From Lingula anatina (Eukaryota > Brachiopoda > Lingulata > Lingulida > Lingulidae), in contig NW_019774625.1 in the NCBI RefSeq assembly GCF_001039355.2, positions 757,667 to 821,666 on the forward strand: 64,000 nucleotides of DNA. The letters run 5' to 3'. A program made the position numbers and the translations under genes. The number at the start of each line of letters is the position of its first letter. Within the stretch, counting starts at the first letter, position 1. Below are positions 12,812 to 25,900 of this stretch, in pieces. The notes beneath the pieces were generated by a model. The model did no database searches and was not told the origin of the DNA. It saw nothing but the letters and a program-made list of their open reading frames with translations.

Positions 12812-14148
12812 TACCAAAAGATTAAAAGAAACTACAAAAATCTCTTGTATTGGTCCAATCCACACGACTGAGAGTCGTAGTTTTTTGTGGTTAAACTGCT
12901 GGTGTAATTCTGATCTGAAAGTAATCTAAATTTACAGTTGCCTCAATATCCCAACGAAGGATTTCTTGTAGAACCAGAGGGTCCAATAAGAGATATCAAA
13001 TTAAGAAGTTATTGCAGGTTCAAATGTGCCAGTAATGATCTCGCGCCATTTATTAACAAATAAGAGAGAGAGAGATTGCAGACTATGTATATGTACAAAA
13101 TAAGCCATTTGACAAATCTATCAAGACACTTATTTAATGTATACTGCCACGTGGAAACGGATTACCCATACTGTTTTCATGATGGGCGTACCTCCCGATA
13201 ACAATCGAACTGATTGCCAACCTAAGAGCTGTTAATACATTTTATCTCCCGGAATGTGTCCCGTGACACGATTCCTGTGATGCCTTCCCCCGCGAGGCGA
13301 ATTAAGCACGTTGAAGATATCTTGTGTAATAGTTGTTTTTTCTATCAGTAGAGCCATCAGCTCAATGCTTCCTGCCTCTCCATCCCCTATTAGAGTTTAT
13401 TTATGCCGATTTGTCTTCGTTAGATGCCCGCCTGTCAGGTAACCATTAAACTCCTTCTAGTAGCAGAGACCGATCCTGACGTACATTTGAGTGATTTGAT
13501 TTGATACGTCTCCGAGCTTCCCTAACACGGTTAGTATAAATGTTACTGCCACTCTCAAGTCCATCGTGGGTTGATCTTCTTTCTTTTCCTTTCTTTCATT
13601 GTCAAAGGCATTGATAATCTTAGATAACATTTCCCCATAAAACATGCACTGAAAGACATATGTCTTTTATTTATTGGCATTTATCCAATGACTAATGCTC
13701 CGTCACACAGGCGAAATAGACTGGCGTAGCAGCACTCGATCTTTTAAAAAAGGCCTCGGGTATTGTAGCACATATTTGGTAACCATTTTAGCAGTATACC
13801 ACCTCCTCATAGCTAAAATTCAATAATCCCGTTGGCCTCTGCTGCATATGTTTGATGACTACAGTCAAGAGATAGGGTCAAATAAAACGCTCTGTACTGT
13901 GGGTACTTTCGGGAATTCGCATATAGCAGTGTATTGCAGTTTTATCTGTTTTCATTCGTCCCCGATTTAAAAGAATGAATTTCGCCATGTTGGTTGCAAA
14001 ATTCCATTCAGAAAATTTGCTACAAGCAATAGATAAAAATGACTACATCTATATGTCAACACTTTCTAAAACTAAGATTACGATATAATGTGACGATGCA
14101 AGAATAGACTAAACATAAGTTTATCAGCAAATAAAAAAGGGTCCAAAC

Positions 14149-14496
14149 TTAAAGGGGTATCAACTGCGCATTTTGGTCAAAAATGGATTTTTCAGAGGTA
14201 AAGGACAATTTTCCACACTTACCAATGGTGAATGAATCCATTCCGACATGTACATTTAAAGTTAGGTCCTGGATTAAACCCCAAAAGTTTTTTAAATAAT
14301 ATTTTACGAGATTATGGGGCAGCCATGGGGCAGCCATCTATGAAAGTCACGTGATCCGATGGCAAGCACAGATTCCAGAATAATTGTGATAACCGACGTT
14401 TTCGGGCAAAATAGAATTAATTATATTTCTATGAGTCGTTTCCAATGTATTTATTGTGAAATATGGATCCCTTAATAAAGATTGCTATCCTTTTAA
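14149..14496. mobile_element. TTAA-flanked MITE, diverged copy
   Basis: A 340-bp element (14153-14492) flanked by TTAA. It aligns along its length with the elements at 44298 and 59292, sharing the ACAATTTTCC, ACTTACCAATGG, GTCACGTG, AGAATAAT and TTTCTATGAGT segments in the same order. Terminal repeats are eroded (AGGGGTATCAAC against AAGGATAGCAAT). It has no coding capacity. TTAA duplication is typical of piggyBac-type transposition; the superfamily is inferred. Confidence 0.75.
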
Positions 14497-16315
14497 AGAT
14501 ATACAGCATATTAAGCGATAGTTGATACCTAGTAACGTTTACTAATTCTTACACTAGATTTTACACAACAAATATACTTGCCAAAAAATTAACTGTTCTC
14601 TTAGGCAGCAAAAGGCTAAATACATGTATCTGTTCAAAAGTTTTACCTCCGTAAAGCACAGAAGATAAGCAGAAAATATCTGTGCAAATATAATTTTTAC
14701 AGGTAATATTGTGACTTGTAATATAGGTATTTCTCTCAGTCGTGGTGGCAATTGGGAGGATTTAGTGGCAATGATTTGTCATCAGAGTCGCTTAACATGC
14801 ATTTTTAATGAGCATGACAGATAAAAACGACTATATGAAAAGAAACAAATATTACAAGTATAGACACCAATAACAATGAATTTCACATCACAAAATTTTA
14901 CTACTAGTTACCTTTATCAAAACAAATCGTGCTTCTGATGGAGCTATAACTTGCATATTTTTGAATTATTAAAATACAATATGTTGAACTCGATCTTCAT
15001 AAATGAACCCATTTGGTCATCGTTATCTATGAATTTATTTTAAAAAATGTGGACCAAGTATTATACATTTGAATTCGAATGTACACGATAGTGTCAGTTT
15101 TTGTTCAAATTCCGCTAATTGCTGTAAACAGACCCGGTCGATAATCACCTTTTTACAGTTAGGTAAACAAACGTATTGAATGCGCTTTATTTAACAGAAA
15201 CGCTCGGATCTTGTTTTGCAGTAGGCTTATCTCCGGTAGAGACCGCTACTTCTTACTCTGCTACGTCAACCATTACCTTTTCGACCCGTTGAACATGAAG
15301 TATCACTTCCGAAGCTTTCGAAACTGACATCAACAGTGAGAAGTTTGATCAATTATCATCAAACGAGTTGTCCCTAACTTTGTATGTCAGCCTTCCAAGA
15401 GATGGTTTGCATTAGTACATTCGATTACCGGTTCAATCACTGAGAAGCAATTGAAAATCTAATATATTGCTCACATAATCTTAGGTGTTAATACCGGTGT
15501 AGCCTCGCATCCAATTTAAACTGATGCCGAGCCGTATTTCGTGTTTTTATACAAGTGCAATTAGCGCTACCGAGACAGATTCTGTCTGCCTTTAGACAGT
15601 TAAGGAACGATTTATCTTCAGATGTTATGAGCTTCGATAAAAGATGGGCTCTGCCCACTCTTTAGCTTATTGTGTTAATGTGACGCCTTGCCTAAACCAA
15701 GAAGTTTTACAACTTCTTGCCTAAACTATCATATAAATGCCACCTTGTTGAAATGCACCGCTCCTTCGCTTACGTACTGTCAAGTATGCTGCAATTGCCC
15801 CTCTGACTCTCCTGGCTCGCTGTGAGGGGAATCTCAAGATTACGCCTTTTGGAACATTGATGCAAAATTTTCTCTGCTAAATGACACTTATTAAAACCAA
15901 TAAGACGCTTGTATAGAGACAATGTTTTGATTTGATTTACATCTAGATGGGTGCTTTTTCTTCTTTCAATTATGATGCATGTAAATCTTTTGCAAAATAG
16001 AAGATATGATTCAAGTGAAAGTTCAAGCTAATTGTTTTTTAATCTGCAAGTTACCAGCGAATTTCAACATTCGTTTCTCAGAACGGACAAATGTGAAAAA
16101 AGTGAGAGGATGATAGTGAAACAAGAATTATACTGTTCGGATAAGCTAGAGTTGAAAGTCTAAGTTTGCTGATGGCAAAAATTGGCTGCACGTTATTTTC
16201 TGCTGTCTACCAAAGTAGACATGTATTGATCATGTCGCACAATCTGTAAAGTTCGAATCACCATCTCGGAATCTATTCCCCCTAAAATCATCTACTGCGA
16301 GATGTTATCAGATAA

Positions 16316-16339
16316 TCTATCCATCTATCTATCTATCTA

Positions 16340-16382
<43 letters not shown>
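16316..16382. repeat. Compound CTAT / AT microsatellite
   Basis: Several CTAT repeats run straight into (AT)n. Confidence 0.95.
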
Positions 16383-16385
<3 letters not shown>

Positions 16386-17766
16386 AGATAACTTTCAAAA
16401 CCAAATGATTGGAATCAATGGGCTTACAATGCATAGTAAGAAGCATTTGCATTGTCCTTTCATCGTGACCATTCCACCATTTCCGGTACTTCTCAGAGGC
16501 CACGGGAAGGCATTTCCTTTGTTTGATTAACTATGAAGTGCGACTCCTGTCGGATGTAGATGTCATTCAAGTCTAGTAATGGGAACAGGATCGCCCCCAT
16601 CCGTCTATATGGGAGACCAGTAACGGGCTAGTAAATGCCATACTTTGAGGCTGATTCTCCTCGTAGACGATTTAATGTTCTTTTTAGAGCCTCTTTATTG
16701 TTAAAACAATAACAGATCAAACAACTGCCTTGTTTTTGGTGGTTACTTTTAAAGCAAACTGGCAATTATAAAAATTGGTTTCAATTTATGTGCGTCTGTT
16801 ATCCTAAGTAATATTGCATGGAAATAGTTGATATCCGAAGCGGTTTGTCGCAACCCAGACTTTCGATGTAGAATAACAGTGTATTCCTATTATGAAAAAA
16901 TACGAAGTCAATTTCCTTATCTAATACCTATCTGCTTTGTGATAACGAAAGATAACGTCTGTATTGGTGGGTTCTGCTTATGTTTCTTGGTAACGGTACC
17001 TGAAAGATGCTACATTGAGACCGAAAAGCCGAGATAAATCGGTAGTCGTTATTCAAGTTGGCCAACCAAAGCAACTGTCGGTCTGTAACTTAATTTGAAG
17101 TGGATTTAAGTTTTCAGTCTTAAAGCTATGACTATCATTCAACTGAAATTCCTTGGTGAAATTTAGTCAAAGAATTAAATTTATTTATATCTAATCACAT
17201 TTGTTCTCGCATTCATTGCAACAAACGTTTCTTACTTGCCACAAAGCTAATTCACATGACTGAAAGACGAATATGTTTTAATTAAGAGATAGTAATTTTT
17301 TTCTTTTTTTTTTTTTTTTTTTTTTGCTTTTCTATATCTGTAACACAGTCAGGCACTTTAAGACTTGCTGATATGGTATCTCAACTTTGCATGTGTGACT
17401 TTAGAAAGCAGTCATTCGCCTGCACATTGATAAATAATGTACAGCCATTTCTTTTGATGTCCCCTAATTTAATATGACAACCTGCTGTAAAAAAACTGCC
17501 ACTTTTATTTATAAACTTTAGGAAACAGAAACAACATCCACACCCGTGAGTTTCATTTGTATACGTCATGCCGTTGCAACATTCCCCTGGTAATCGTGGT
17601 GCGTCAAATAAGTTTTATACTGCCTTGTTTTCAAATTCTGTCCAAAGTTTTTGCAACGGCGAGCTACATCCTAAACATTATGACACTTTTGTAATATAAA
17701 CATAATTTATATCCTAATATTTCTTATTTTTATAATCATAAATGTTTTCAATTTTCTCATTTTTAG

Positions 17767-18362
17767 AGATGGCAGCGTCCGTCATATTTGCATTGTATGC
17801 TATAGTAACTGTGGTCGACGCTGCAAATCCGTCTCACTCGGTTTCATCGATCTGGCGGAGAAATTCAGAAACTGGCAGCAGGCATGGCATGAGTTCTATA
17901 TGGCGAAAAAGGGGGAGAAATAACCTATCGGCAATTTGGAAAAAAGATGACGCTGCTTCTAATTCAGCGGAAGCCGATGTTACGGATCGTATCTGGCTAA
18001 CTCCCATTTCTCATGTCGCAGACGACGACAACCTGCAGGCGCCTGCGGGTTACGAAGGCGCAACAAGAGAAGACAACGACGTTGAAAAGAGAGGCAGAAA
18101 CACCATGTCGATTTGGAAGAAAATGTCTCCATACAAGGCCTACAGTGCGATTTGGAAAAGAAACCAGGATTCTTCCAATTTCTATTTTCAAAGGCCACTC
18201 CGAAAATCCATTAACCGTGAAGCTAAATGCAAAAGTAACGCCATTCATTTCGATTTTTGTTTTCTGTGTGGGGCCGATTGCGAGGATGCAGGCGTTTACT
18301 ACGACTGTTGTGCGGGACAAAAATTAGCCGTTGATTTCTGCAAAAAGTGGCTGCTTAAATAG
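17767..18362 (+). CDS. Multi-copy neuropeptide precursor with Ile-Trp C-termini and a seven-cysteine tail
   Basis: A secreted precursor of 197 residues starting at ATG 17769. A pyrimidine tract and AG directly before 17767 mark a splice acceptor, so the upstream in-frame ATG at 17742 falls in the intron. Residues 1-18 form a signal peptide, likely cut after VDA. Five short units ending in Ser-(Ser/Ala/none)-Ile-Trp each precede a basic site: SIW-RR (26-31), MSSIW-RKR (41-48), LSAIW-KK (53-59), MSIW-KK (113-118), YSAIW-KR (125-131). Predicted mature peptides include GRNNLSAIW, GRNTMSIW and MSPYKAYSAIW. No Gly follows the Trp, so they would be non-amidated. An acidic spacer (60-106) separates the units. 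The C-terminal domain has seven Cys (154, 164, 167, 171, 180, 181, 191). Its C-x9-C-x2-C...CC-x9-C spacing recalls the molluscan sodium-influx-stimulating peptide (from memory). I do not recognise the Ile-Trp peptides as a named family. Confidence 0.82.
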
Positions 18363-18831
18363 ATCTAAAAACGGTCCGAGATAAGGACTTACTACCTGGT
18401 GGCTGATATATGCAAATCGATGCACATGCGCAGACACCTAAATTGTAGTTTTAACAATCAAATGGAATTTCTCTCTTATTTATAAACTTTAATGGTATAT
18501 GTATATGTATTTTTCAGGTCTAACTGGTTTAATACCCACTGACAATGACAGTGCCTTGTCAACACATCATAGATATTCTCTGTTAATTTATTCAGTTGAA
18601 ATCTAAACTAGTTTGCTCTTTCGTTTTATAGACGTTCTGAATTTTAACTGGCTTCATGTTTTCTTGGATTTAAGACGTTGTAACCTTTATTAGAGAAGAC
18701 CCTTAAACTCATAACATTATCCAAACAGGGCAGCAATATCGCTAGGCCTGTAACACTGTTTTCAACTAAGCACGAAGAACCTACAAGTTTGTTGACTTAA
18801 GATTGCATATTTTGGGTTTTTTTGCCTTTTG

Positions 18832-18837
18832 AATAAA
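18832..18837 (+). terminator. Poly(A) signal of the neuropeptide gene
   Basis: AATAAA about 470 bases after the stop codon, with a T-rich stretch just upstream and downstream. Confidence 0.5.
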
Positions 18838-20045
18838 CATTTCTTTATGCAATAATTATGTTAATTATTTTTTTCTTGCTACACACAAGAAAACTTTCTA
18901 GTTAATCAATTCTGAGGTTCAGATCTATTCGTATTAGCACGTACAGATATAAAAACATGAAAATTCACTTTGCACTTTCGATGTCGAACTCCAAAGACGA
19001 TGAAATTATATTTGAAGTATTGGTTCATTGTCCTCTACTGACCTTATCGTGACAAAAACAAAGTTTATAGACCCATAACTATTATCACGATGGCGGTAGC
19101 TGGTGGCACAAAGTCTAAAAAATCCATGCCTATGTGGCTTTTAACTTAAACACAGAGGCCATGAATTTAAACCAGGAACCGGCCAATAAGCCGGGTTAAG
19201 TTCGTCAATATCGATATTAACATATGTCGAGGAAATTAAATTTTTTGGATAAATAAAATTCTTCAGATTTTTTCAAATATCTTTCATTCATAATGTTATA
19301 CGATGTTTTTTTTCAGCTGACGGAAAAACGCTAAATACTGCACTTTTCAAACGCTTGGCAGCTTTATTACTGATAAGAAAATCGTTGCATAATAATTTTT
19401 AACCTTGAAGATATATGACCACAATGTGCTTGTACACTTTTAACTTAGCCCAGGCGTCCAGAATTCTAAATGTAGTTAAATCAAGATTGAGGGTTTTTAG
19501 TAAGAGTATCACGTGTAATTGACTTGGATACAGTTCAAATTTTGTTAATCCCATTGACCCATATTTGAGTTCTTTCATTGTGTGGCACAATGAAGTCCTG
19601 TATGTTAGACAAGTTAAAATTCTATGAATAAAGTCGTTTGATTTGGTAATGGGTCGGATGTCCCTGCTTAAAAAAGCCATCAAATCATGGTGTGTCCGGC
19701 AGACCACAGACAACGATCTTAACGCATAAAGAGGTGCTTGAAGAGATTGAATGCTCTTGTTCTTGATCAGTTCAAAGCATTTCATGTAATTTGAACACTT
19801 TTTTCTCTAACTTACAATTCCCCAGATTTCAATTTGATTTTTTTTCGGGCTATATTTTTAAAGGTTTGACTTGATGTCATCTTTATATTTGTCATATCTT
19901 TTTTTCTGGGACATCATAATGACTTGATACTAAATGGAGGTCCCTTAAATGTGGAATTAGTGGGTAGTGTTTTGTTAACTTTATGTATACATACCCTCCT
20001 GGTCCCATGCAGATTCAAGACCTTCTAGAGGGATGAATCAGTCTC

Positions 20046-20110
20046 CTGGTCAGCGTGCTGGACCAATGGTCGAAATAGAAGGTCGTTGGCTGGGCATGTT
20101 TGCTTTTATC
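20046..20110 (+). repeat. Possible tRNA-derived SINE relic
   Basis: CTGGTCAGCGTGCTGGACCA resembles an A-box half, followed by GAAGGTCGTTGGCTGGGC where a B-box half is expected. Both are degenerate. The pattern is typical of old tRNA-SINE heads, but the call is weak. Confidence 0.22.
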
Positions 20111-20802
20111 TGGACAAACTCTTATCACGTTGACCCCTAGCCGTTGTCATCTAATCATCAAGGTATCATATACATAAATGAGCAGTTCACTGAATCTATG
20201 CTGTCCAGCATCTCATTTTGTTTACTCTGTCTTATAAAAGCCTGATGTATATATTCTTCTTTATGTAATGAAATTACTACTAGTGTCAAAAATGCAAATA
20301 TTGACTGAAATTAAGCAAAAGAAAAAAGCAACCATCAGATGCCAAAGAGAGAGAACAAAGGAAATCGGCAAATCTTAAATATACATGTAATGCATAGCCC
20401 CTCTTTCCGATAATACACCTGTACAGTTCCTGCTTTAGTCCACATCTTTTAGGTATTCATAAAGATGTTTAGTCCGCTAGGGTGTCAGAATCATTTATAG
20501 AAAACAAAAATGTAATTTTAAAGTGCGTATCGTTACAATGCACATGGTTGACTGTGTATTAGTCAATACGTCTATAAGTCTATACGTGTATAAGTCTATA
20601 AAACAAAAATGGTTCTCATTGTGCAATATTTCAATTTTTTAAACCAGCAACATAGAAAGCATGAGATAATAACAAAACTTTTTAAGGAAGTCATAAAGTA
20701 TCTTGTATTTAATAAAATGCACTGAATAGTCTGTTTTCACATTTAAAAGTAGTTTATATAACATTTACGACTGGTTTATGGAGTCCGATTTCTGCATTTG
20801 TA

Positions 20803-21183
20803 GTGAAGCAAATATAATGTAAACAGTAACACACGATTGCTTATTTTTTGTTAAAAAAATGGAAAACGCCAAAGAAAAGTAATACAGTTGTATGTATGCA
20901 ACGACCTTCGCTGCAAACCACTACACCAAGTCCTACGGAATGAATTATCTGTTCCTGTTCCATGAAACGTGCAATGAGGAACACCCACAGTGAAACAAAT
21001 GCAGTGAAGCAAATGTAAATCGTTACACACGATTACTGATTGCTGTTAAAAATGGAAAACCTCACATAGACAATTAATGTATACAAATTCAGCAACTTTG
21101 GCTGCGAACCACTACACCAAGTCCTGCAGAATGGATTGATCTGTACTCTTCATTGAAACACAATGATAAACACACACAGTAGA
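20803..21183. repeat. Two-unit tandem repeat, about 200 bp per unit
   Basis: Unit 1 (20803-21003) and unit 2 (21004-21183) share, in order, GTGAAGCAAAT, a CACACGATT block, a TGTTAAAAA-ATGGAAAAC block, CTGCRAACCACTACACCAAG and a CACAGT end. Divergence and small indels show an old duplication. Confidence 0.75.
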
Positions 21184-22921
21184 AACTGATAGGGTAGCGA
21201 TCCCAACTTACGAAAGTAGGAGAGAGTGTTCACATTTTCTTAGTTTTTCTTCCAGCCACCCGGGTACTTCAAATTCTGCTGACTAGCACTTTTACCTGGA
21301 CCATTTTTTTAGAAAGATTTACAAGAAAACAGATATAATTAGGTATAAAAGGCGACAGTTAATCTTACGAACGTGTCTTTATCAAATAAGGACTTTCTTC
21401 TATAAAGCTACTGTATTATGGGGAATCGATATCGATATTTTGTTTAATTAAAAGATATAACCGTGAGCATACGGTAGAAGTGTACAAAACAGGTAATCAC
21501 TTAGTAAGGAACAATGAAATGAAGGAAGGAACGTCAGGGTTTTTTAATGAATCTCTTTCTCAGGGGTTTTGTTCCATATAGCTTTGTTTTGTTTGTACTC
21601 AATGTGACATACGATTGGAATGTCATGTTATGACTGTTAGGTTATGTTAAGTGGAAAAGAATGCAAACTGGGTTTTAGAATAAGTCACTTTGTTAGTCAA
21701 CTAAAACAGATCTTCAGCCATGAATATTATTTAAAACTACTTGCGAGAATGCTGGCATATTTATCCACATTGCCACCTCACGACATTTACTTGTTCTCGT
21801 TTGCCCTCGTTCTTTAGCGATTAAATTTTAGCAATTTGTCACTAAAACTAGGGCAATAACTGAATTGTTTTCGTGTAAATGCAGTCATAATGGGCCTAAG
21901 ATACCAGAGATTTAGAGGAGAGAAGCTAGCTAACATGATCATGAGAGATATTATATGAAGGTTAAACAATCGCTGTCACAGGGAGCTAGCTGGAAATGCG
22001 TTAAGACCTTGAGGTTGCTCTATCACATCTATTCTCATGTCAGTGTCCATTGTGTTATTTGTCATATCATATCATATGTGCGCTTTGCTATCACACCAAA
22101 CATATGGTTACTTTCAACGTGGGGGGCAAAATAATTACCCCGAGTTTCAAAATCTTGCTGACAGTCTTGCCCACTTGTGGATGCTTCTTGCTACGACTAA
22201 GATTGACCTAAATTTATTTATATGTACCAGTATAAGGTTTCAGAAACAAACGATCGATGAAGCTTCTATCTTATTTCCAAATTCATATACCATAACACAA
22301 GAAAGATGTGGGGCTACAGACTCTTTGATGGTGGACAATAAACATTTTTGTAAAAGGCCTATGGAATGGCCCTCTATTTATTAATTCACTCATTTTTGCA
22401 CGCTTTCTACGCTTTGAATACGTCGCGCCAACCTTTGGGAAATACATTCTTATTAGTAATTTATCATATCAACATGTTTGTGAATCCTATTCACATTGAG
22501 CAGCATTTATCAATACCAAGTTTGTCAAATAATGAGTGGGGTTTTAATGGGGAGGAGGCGCTTACGTTTATAAAGATCATCAAAACTAATGTGGGCGTCT
22601 GATACATGTATCTGTACATATTTGTTTTATCCTTTAAAGGGTATTATAATAATAAATACCCGACTGCAGTGAGATTGTAAAATAGATAATAGAGGGAATG
22701 GTGCACTTAGGAAGTCCAAATTCAATCCAAAACATCCCCTCCCTTAAGCTAAAATGGAATAGCCTTTCGAAACAAAAAGAAAACTGCTATCTAATCGATT
22801 GCTATATCAGGCACTGCGTGTGCGCGCTACTTACAACGTATGTGTGAAAGAACTGGCAGTGAAAATATACAGGTGGTGTGGTAGTTATGTGGGGTAATTA
22901 CTCAGCCTAACGTCTCCAAAC

Positions 22922-25900
22922 ATGTCTGGAAACAATGTGCGTAACTGGCAAAAAGCCGTGGTCTTCTTTATAAGCTATTTTGCTTGTACGGGTGCAAATA
23001 CAGGTAAGATATGTCTACTTTTAAGTATCTCTTTTATTGTGTTTCACATATTTGGCATTGCATTAGTTTAAGCCATACGTCTGTGAAAGCGGCGAATAGA
23101 GATAATACATTTGTACAAAATACAAAACGAAAAAGGATAAACCTAAAATTTTTATTGCTAAAACTGCAAAAAGTCCATTAGGGCGAAGTCGCCTATCCAG
23201 CTAAATTCGTCTTTAATTACGATCCCTTATACTGTATACAGTCTTGACTTTTGTCGGGAATGTGGTCTTATCTCGAACATGTCTTCAATACGGGGAAAGG
23301 GCAGTATTTCGCTTGCTTGCCAGGGTACTCGAGCATTATTTCCCGTATTCATTCTCTGTTTTATTTATTTATTTATTTTTCAAAGAATGGCACGCCATGG
23401 TGTATTATCAAATACATAACATATCCCACAGTGGACCCCAGTGCAGAGCTACTGGCGTTTTAGGGAGCTCGGAGGGGTATCTTCGCCGGAATGTTTTGAA
23501 ATGAATGGCAAACTTTGGAATAGTTTGAATTGTATGAAATATGCTTTTATGAGCCTCAGATTGTTGCCTCTTAAAACTGCCACTGTACCTGCATGGTCTC
23601 AACGAGGCTTACGCTACTGACAGGCATATAGAAGGGATAAAGAAAAGAGATAGTGGTGAATTAATAACAGCGTTTCTCATCATATTGGACTTGTATAGAT
23701 ACTGTAGGCCTATATCATAGGTCTATGGTGTATTTTGACACAATTTCGATCTAAAATTTCTTTAATCTTGAAACCAAAAAATGTCAGCAGAAAAACTAAT
23801 TAAACCCATTCTAGCATCGCACGGCTCACTGAATCACACAAACTCACATTTTTTGTCGTCCTTTGGGGATATGACAATCTGGTTAGGGTAAAAATAAGAC
23901 CTTAGTTGTGTCGGGAAGGATTAAATTGTCCTGTCGTTTGGGATTTTAACATAAAATACACAATCAAACTTGATTTTTAAGTGATGTATTAGAATGGTGC
24001 TTCGGCACACTTTCTCATCAATAACAATAGTACTGCGTGTCAGATTGCTTTAAATGCAACAATTGCATCAAACGGTTAGTTATGATGAAGGGCATTTAAA
24101 GCTTTAAGCTTCATCAAAACCGCAGTAGGTTAAGATGGATAGCTATATATTAGGAGGACATTTGGTGCTCTAGTAAATACATGTTTGTTAGCCTGGCGTT
24201 GCTCTTTTTAACCCGTTTGTTCTAACATTTCACTAACAGTAAGTATATCTCTGTAATGCAACTACTGAACTTATCTTGGCTTGAACAGCCAAGAAACTAG
24301 CGCAGTTGTTGTGTTGACCAAAATCTATATATTTACAGTAAGTCCCAGCAGAGCAGCCTTAACTCATATTGAAAATACCGGTACAGTTTTTATTTGGCCA
24401 CCACGATTAAGAAAAAAAAAAAAAGCTCAAAGCCCATTGTATGAGTAACTACTGTACACAGCTGGAATCATATTAGATTGGCTTGACTATTGAATCGATA
24501 TGGTCATTAGTGTGTCACAAATTAAAGACCATACCACGTGCTTCTTATTTAATGCGCGAAATGGAGAAAAGTCAAATAAGTCGAATTATTTCGCATAAAT
24601 ATATTTCCAGTAATAAGAAACACAAATGAAACTGAATCTTAAGAAAGATGAACATTATCATTTATAAAGATTGTATAAGAACCATACATTCTCCTAAAGT
24701 GAAAAAAAAATATAAATCGTCTTCAGTCTACCTCGGGAATTTTAATTACGAATTGACAAATATGTGGCACCTTAGCTCGTTCCACCCATTCAGCACAGCA
24801 AATAAACGAATTTCTCATTATTGTAATGAAAATTTATAAATTAAACTCATTTGATTCTTCTAAAATAAGACTAGGTTACGTTCCCTAATTCCTTGATGAA
24901 ATAAACCAAAAAAGCTGTATGTCTTCCCATGATACACATCATAAGTTCTCTTTCCCACACATCGCTGTGTGACACAAGTGTTACGTGACACGGACAACAC
25001 ACATAACCCTTAACGGGAAAAGAAGAATATTCAATTACATAAATTGATATATTTAAAATAAATTATAATTGGTGAAAACCAAACTATGAAGACGGATCCA
25101 GGGAGGAAAGTAGGCTTATTAGACACGTGTGATTAAAAATGTCCCTTGGACTCTTTTCCCAACTTTTCTTTGGTGAAACCATGTATCCTCACAATGATTC
25201 ATTGCTTAATGGAAATATCCTAAGAGAAAACAAGAAGGTTCCGACTTGTTGTACAAAAAAAAAAGGTTAATTATAAGATCATTTAGTAAAACAGTCCAGT
25301 CGCCAGCCCGGCTGTATAAATTGTAAAACTGGTGCACGCATGGATCAATTTTTTGCCATGCACGCCTCCTAATGGGAGTTCAGTCATAGAGTGGCACTTC
25401 GATGTCTATTCTCAGAAAAATAACTGTTTAAGCCATCTATTGACACAGAAACCAGATTATTGATCTCTAATTTCCTCTGCTCCCTCTTCAAAGAACCTGT
25501 CAATTGTTCTTCGGAATAGAATCCCAGGCTTTCTTAATCCGTGTAAATAAACTCGTATTTGATTTTTGAAAATAATATATTGAAGCGGTATATATTTTTA
25601 TCAATATAGCCGATAGCAAATCAAGAGGTGCTGTGTCCATATTTTGTTGAAAAATGAATTGTGAAAATATGAATTTCTTTTCAAGAACCTGGGATGTTTG
25701 TGGTTATCAATTTCATCGTTTGCCACAAAAAAGTCGATGACATGATTACCTTTGATGCCTTTTGAACTTACATTATCTGTAAGACTTACCATGCAAGACA
25801 AAGTATCACCAAGCAAACGCGTTTTCATTCAAATCTCATGCCAAGCAAAATATAAGTAAATGTTTTGCGATTCTTTCCCCCTGACTACCTTATTTTCAAT

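Larger units (their letters stand above)
9472..17766. other. Long non-coding stretch (probable intron or intergenic)
   Basis: About 8.3 kb without a supportable exon. It holds a poly-T run (10476-10502), a tRNA-SINE-like relic (about 11203-11290), a self-complementary AAT/ATT run (12402-12434), a GT microsatellite (12784-12811), a TTAA MITE (14153-14492), a CTAT/AT microsatellite (16316-16382) and a poly-T run near 17305-17325. Short open frames here are not convincing. Confidence 0.5.
18840..22921. other. Intergenic region, no supported gene
   Basis: Unique AT-rich DNA with a tandem repeat (20803-21183) and a SINE-like relic near 20046. Open frames of up to 128 codons (minus strand, 19399-19785) have no recognisable domain, signal peptide or splice context. 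Confidence 0.5.

Noticed and set aside
17742-17768. Upstream ATG (17742) as start of the neuropeptide precursor
   Set aside because: It lies in a pyrimidine tract ending in AG, a splice acceptor; the ATG at 17769 gives a better signal peptide.
17980-18327. Overlapping open frames on both strands inside the neuropeptide exon
   Set aside because: Shadows of the real frame; no motifs of their own.
19399-19785. 128-codon minus-strand open frame
   Set aside because: No recognisable motif and AT-rich composition like its surroundings; length is within chance for this window.
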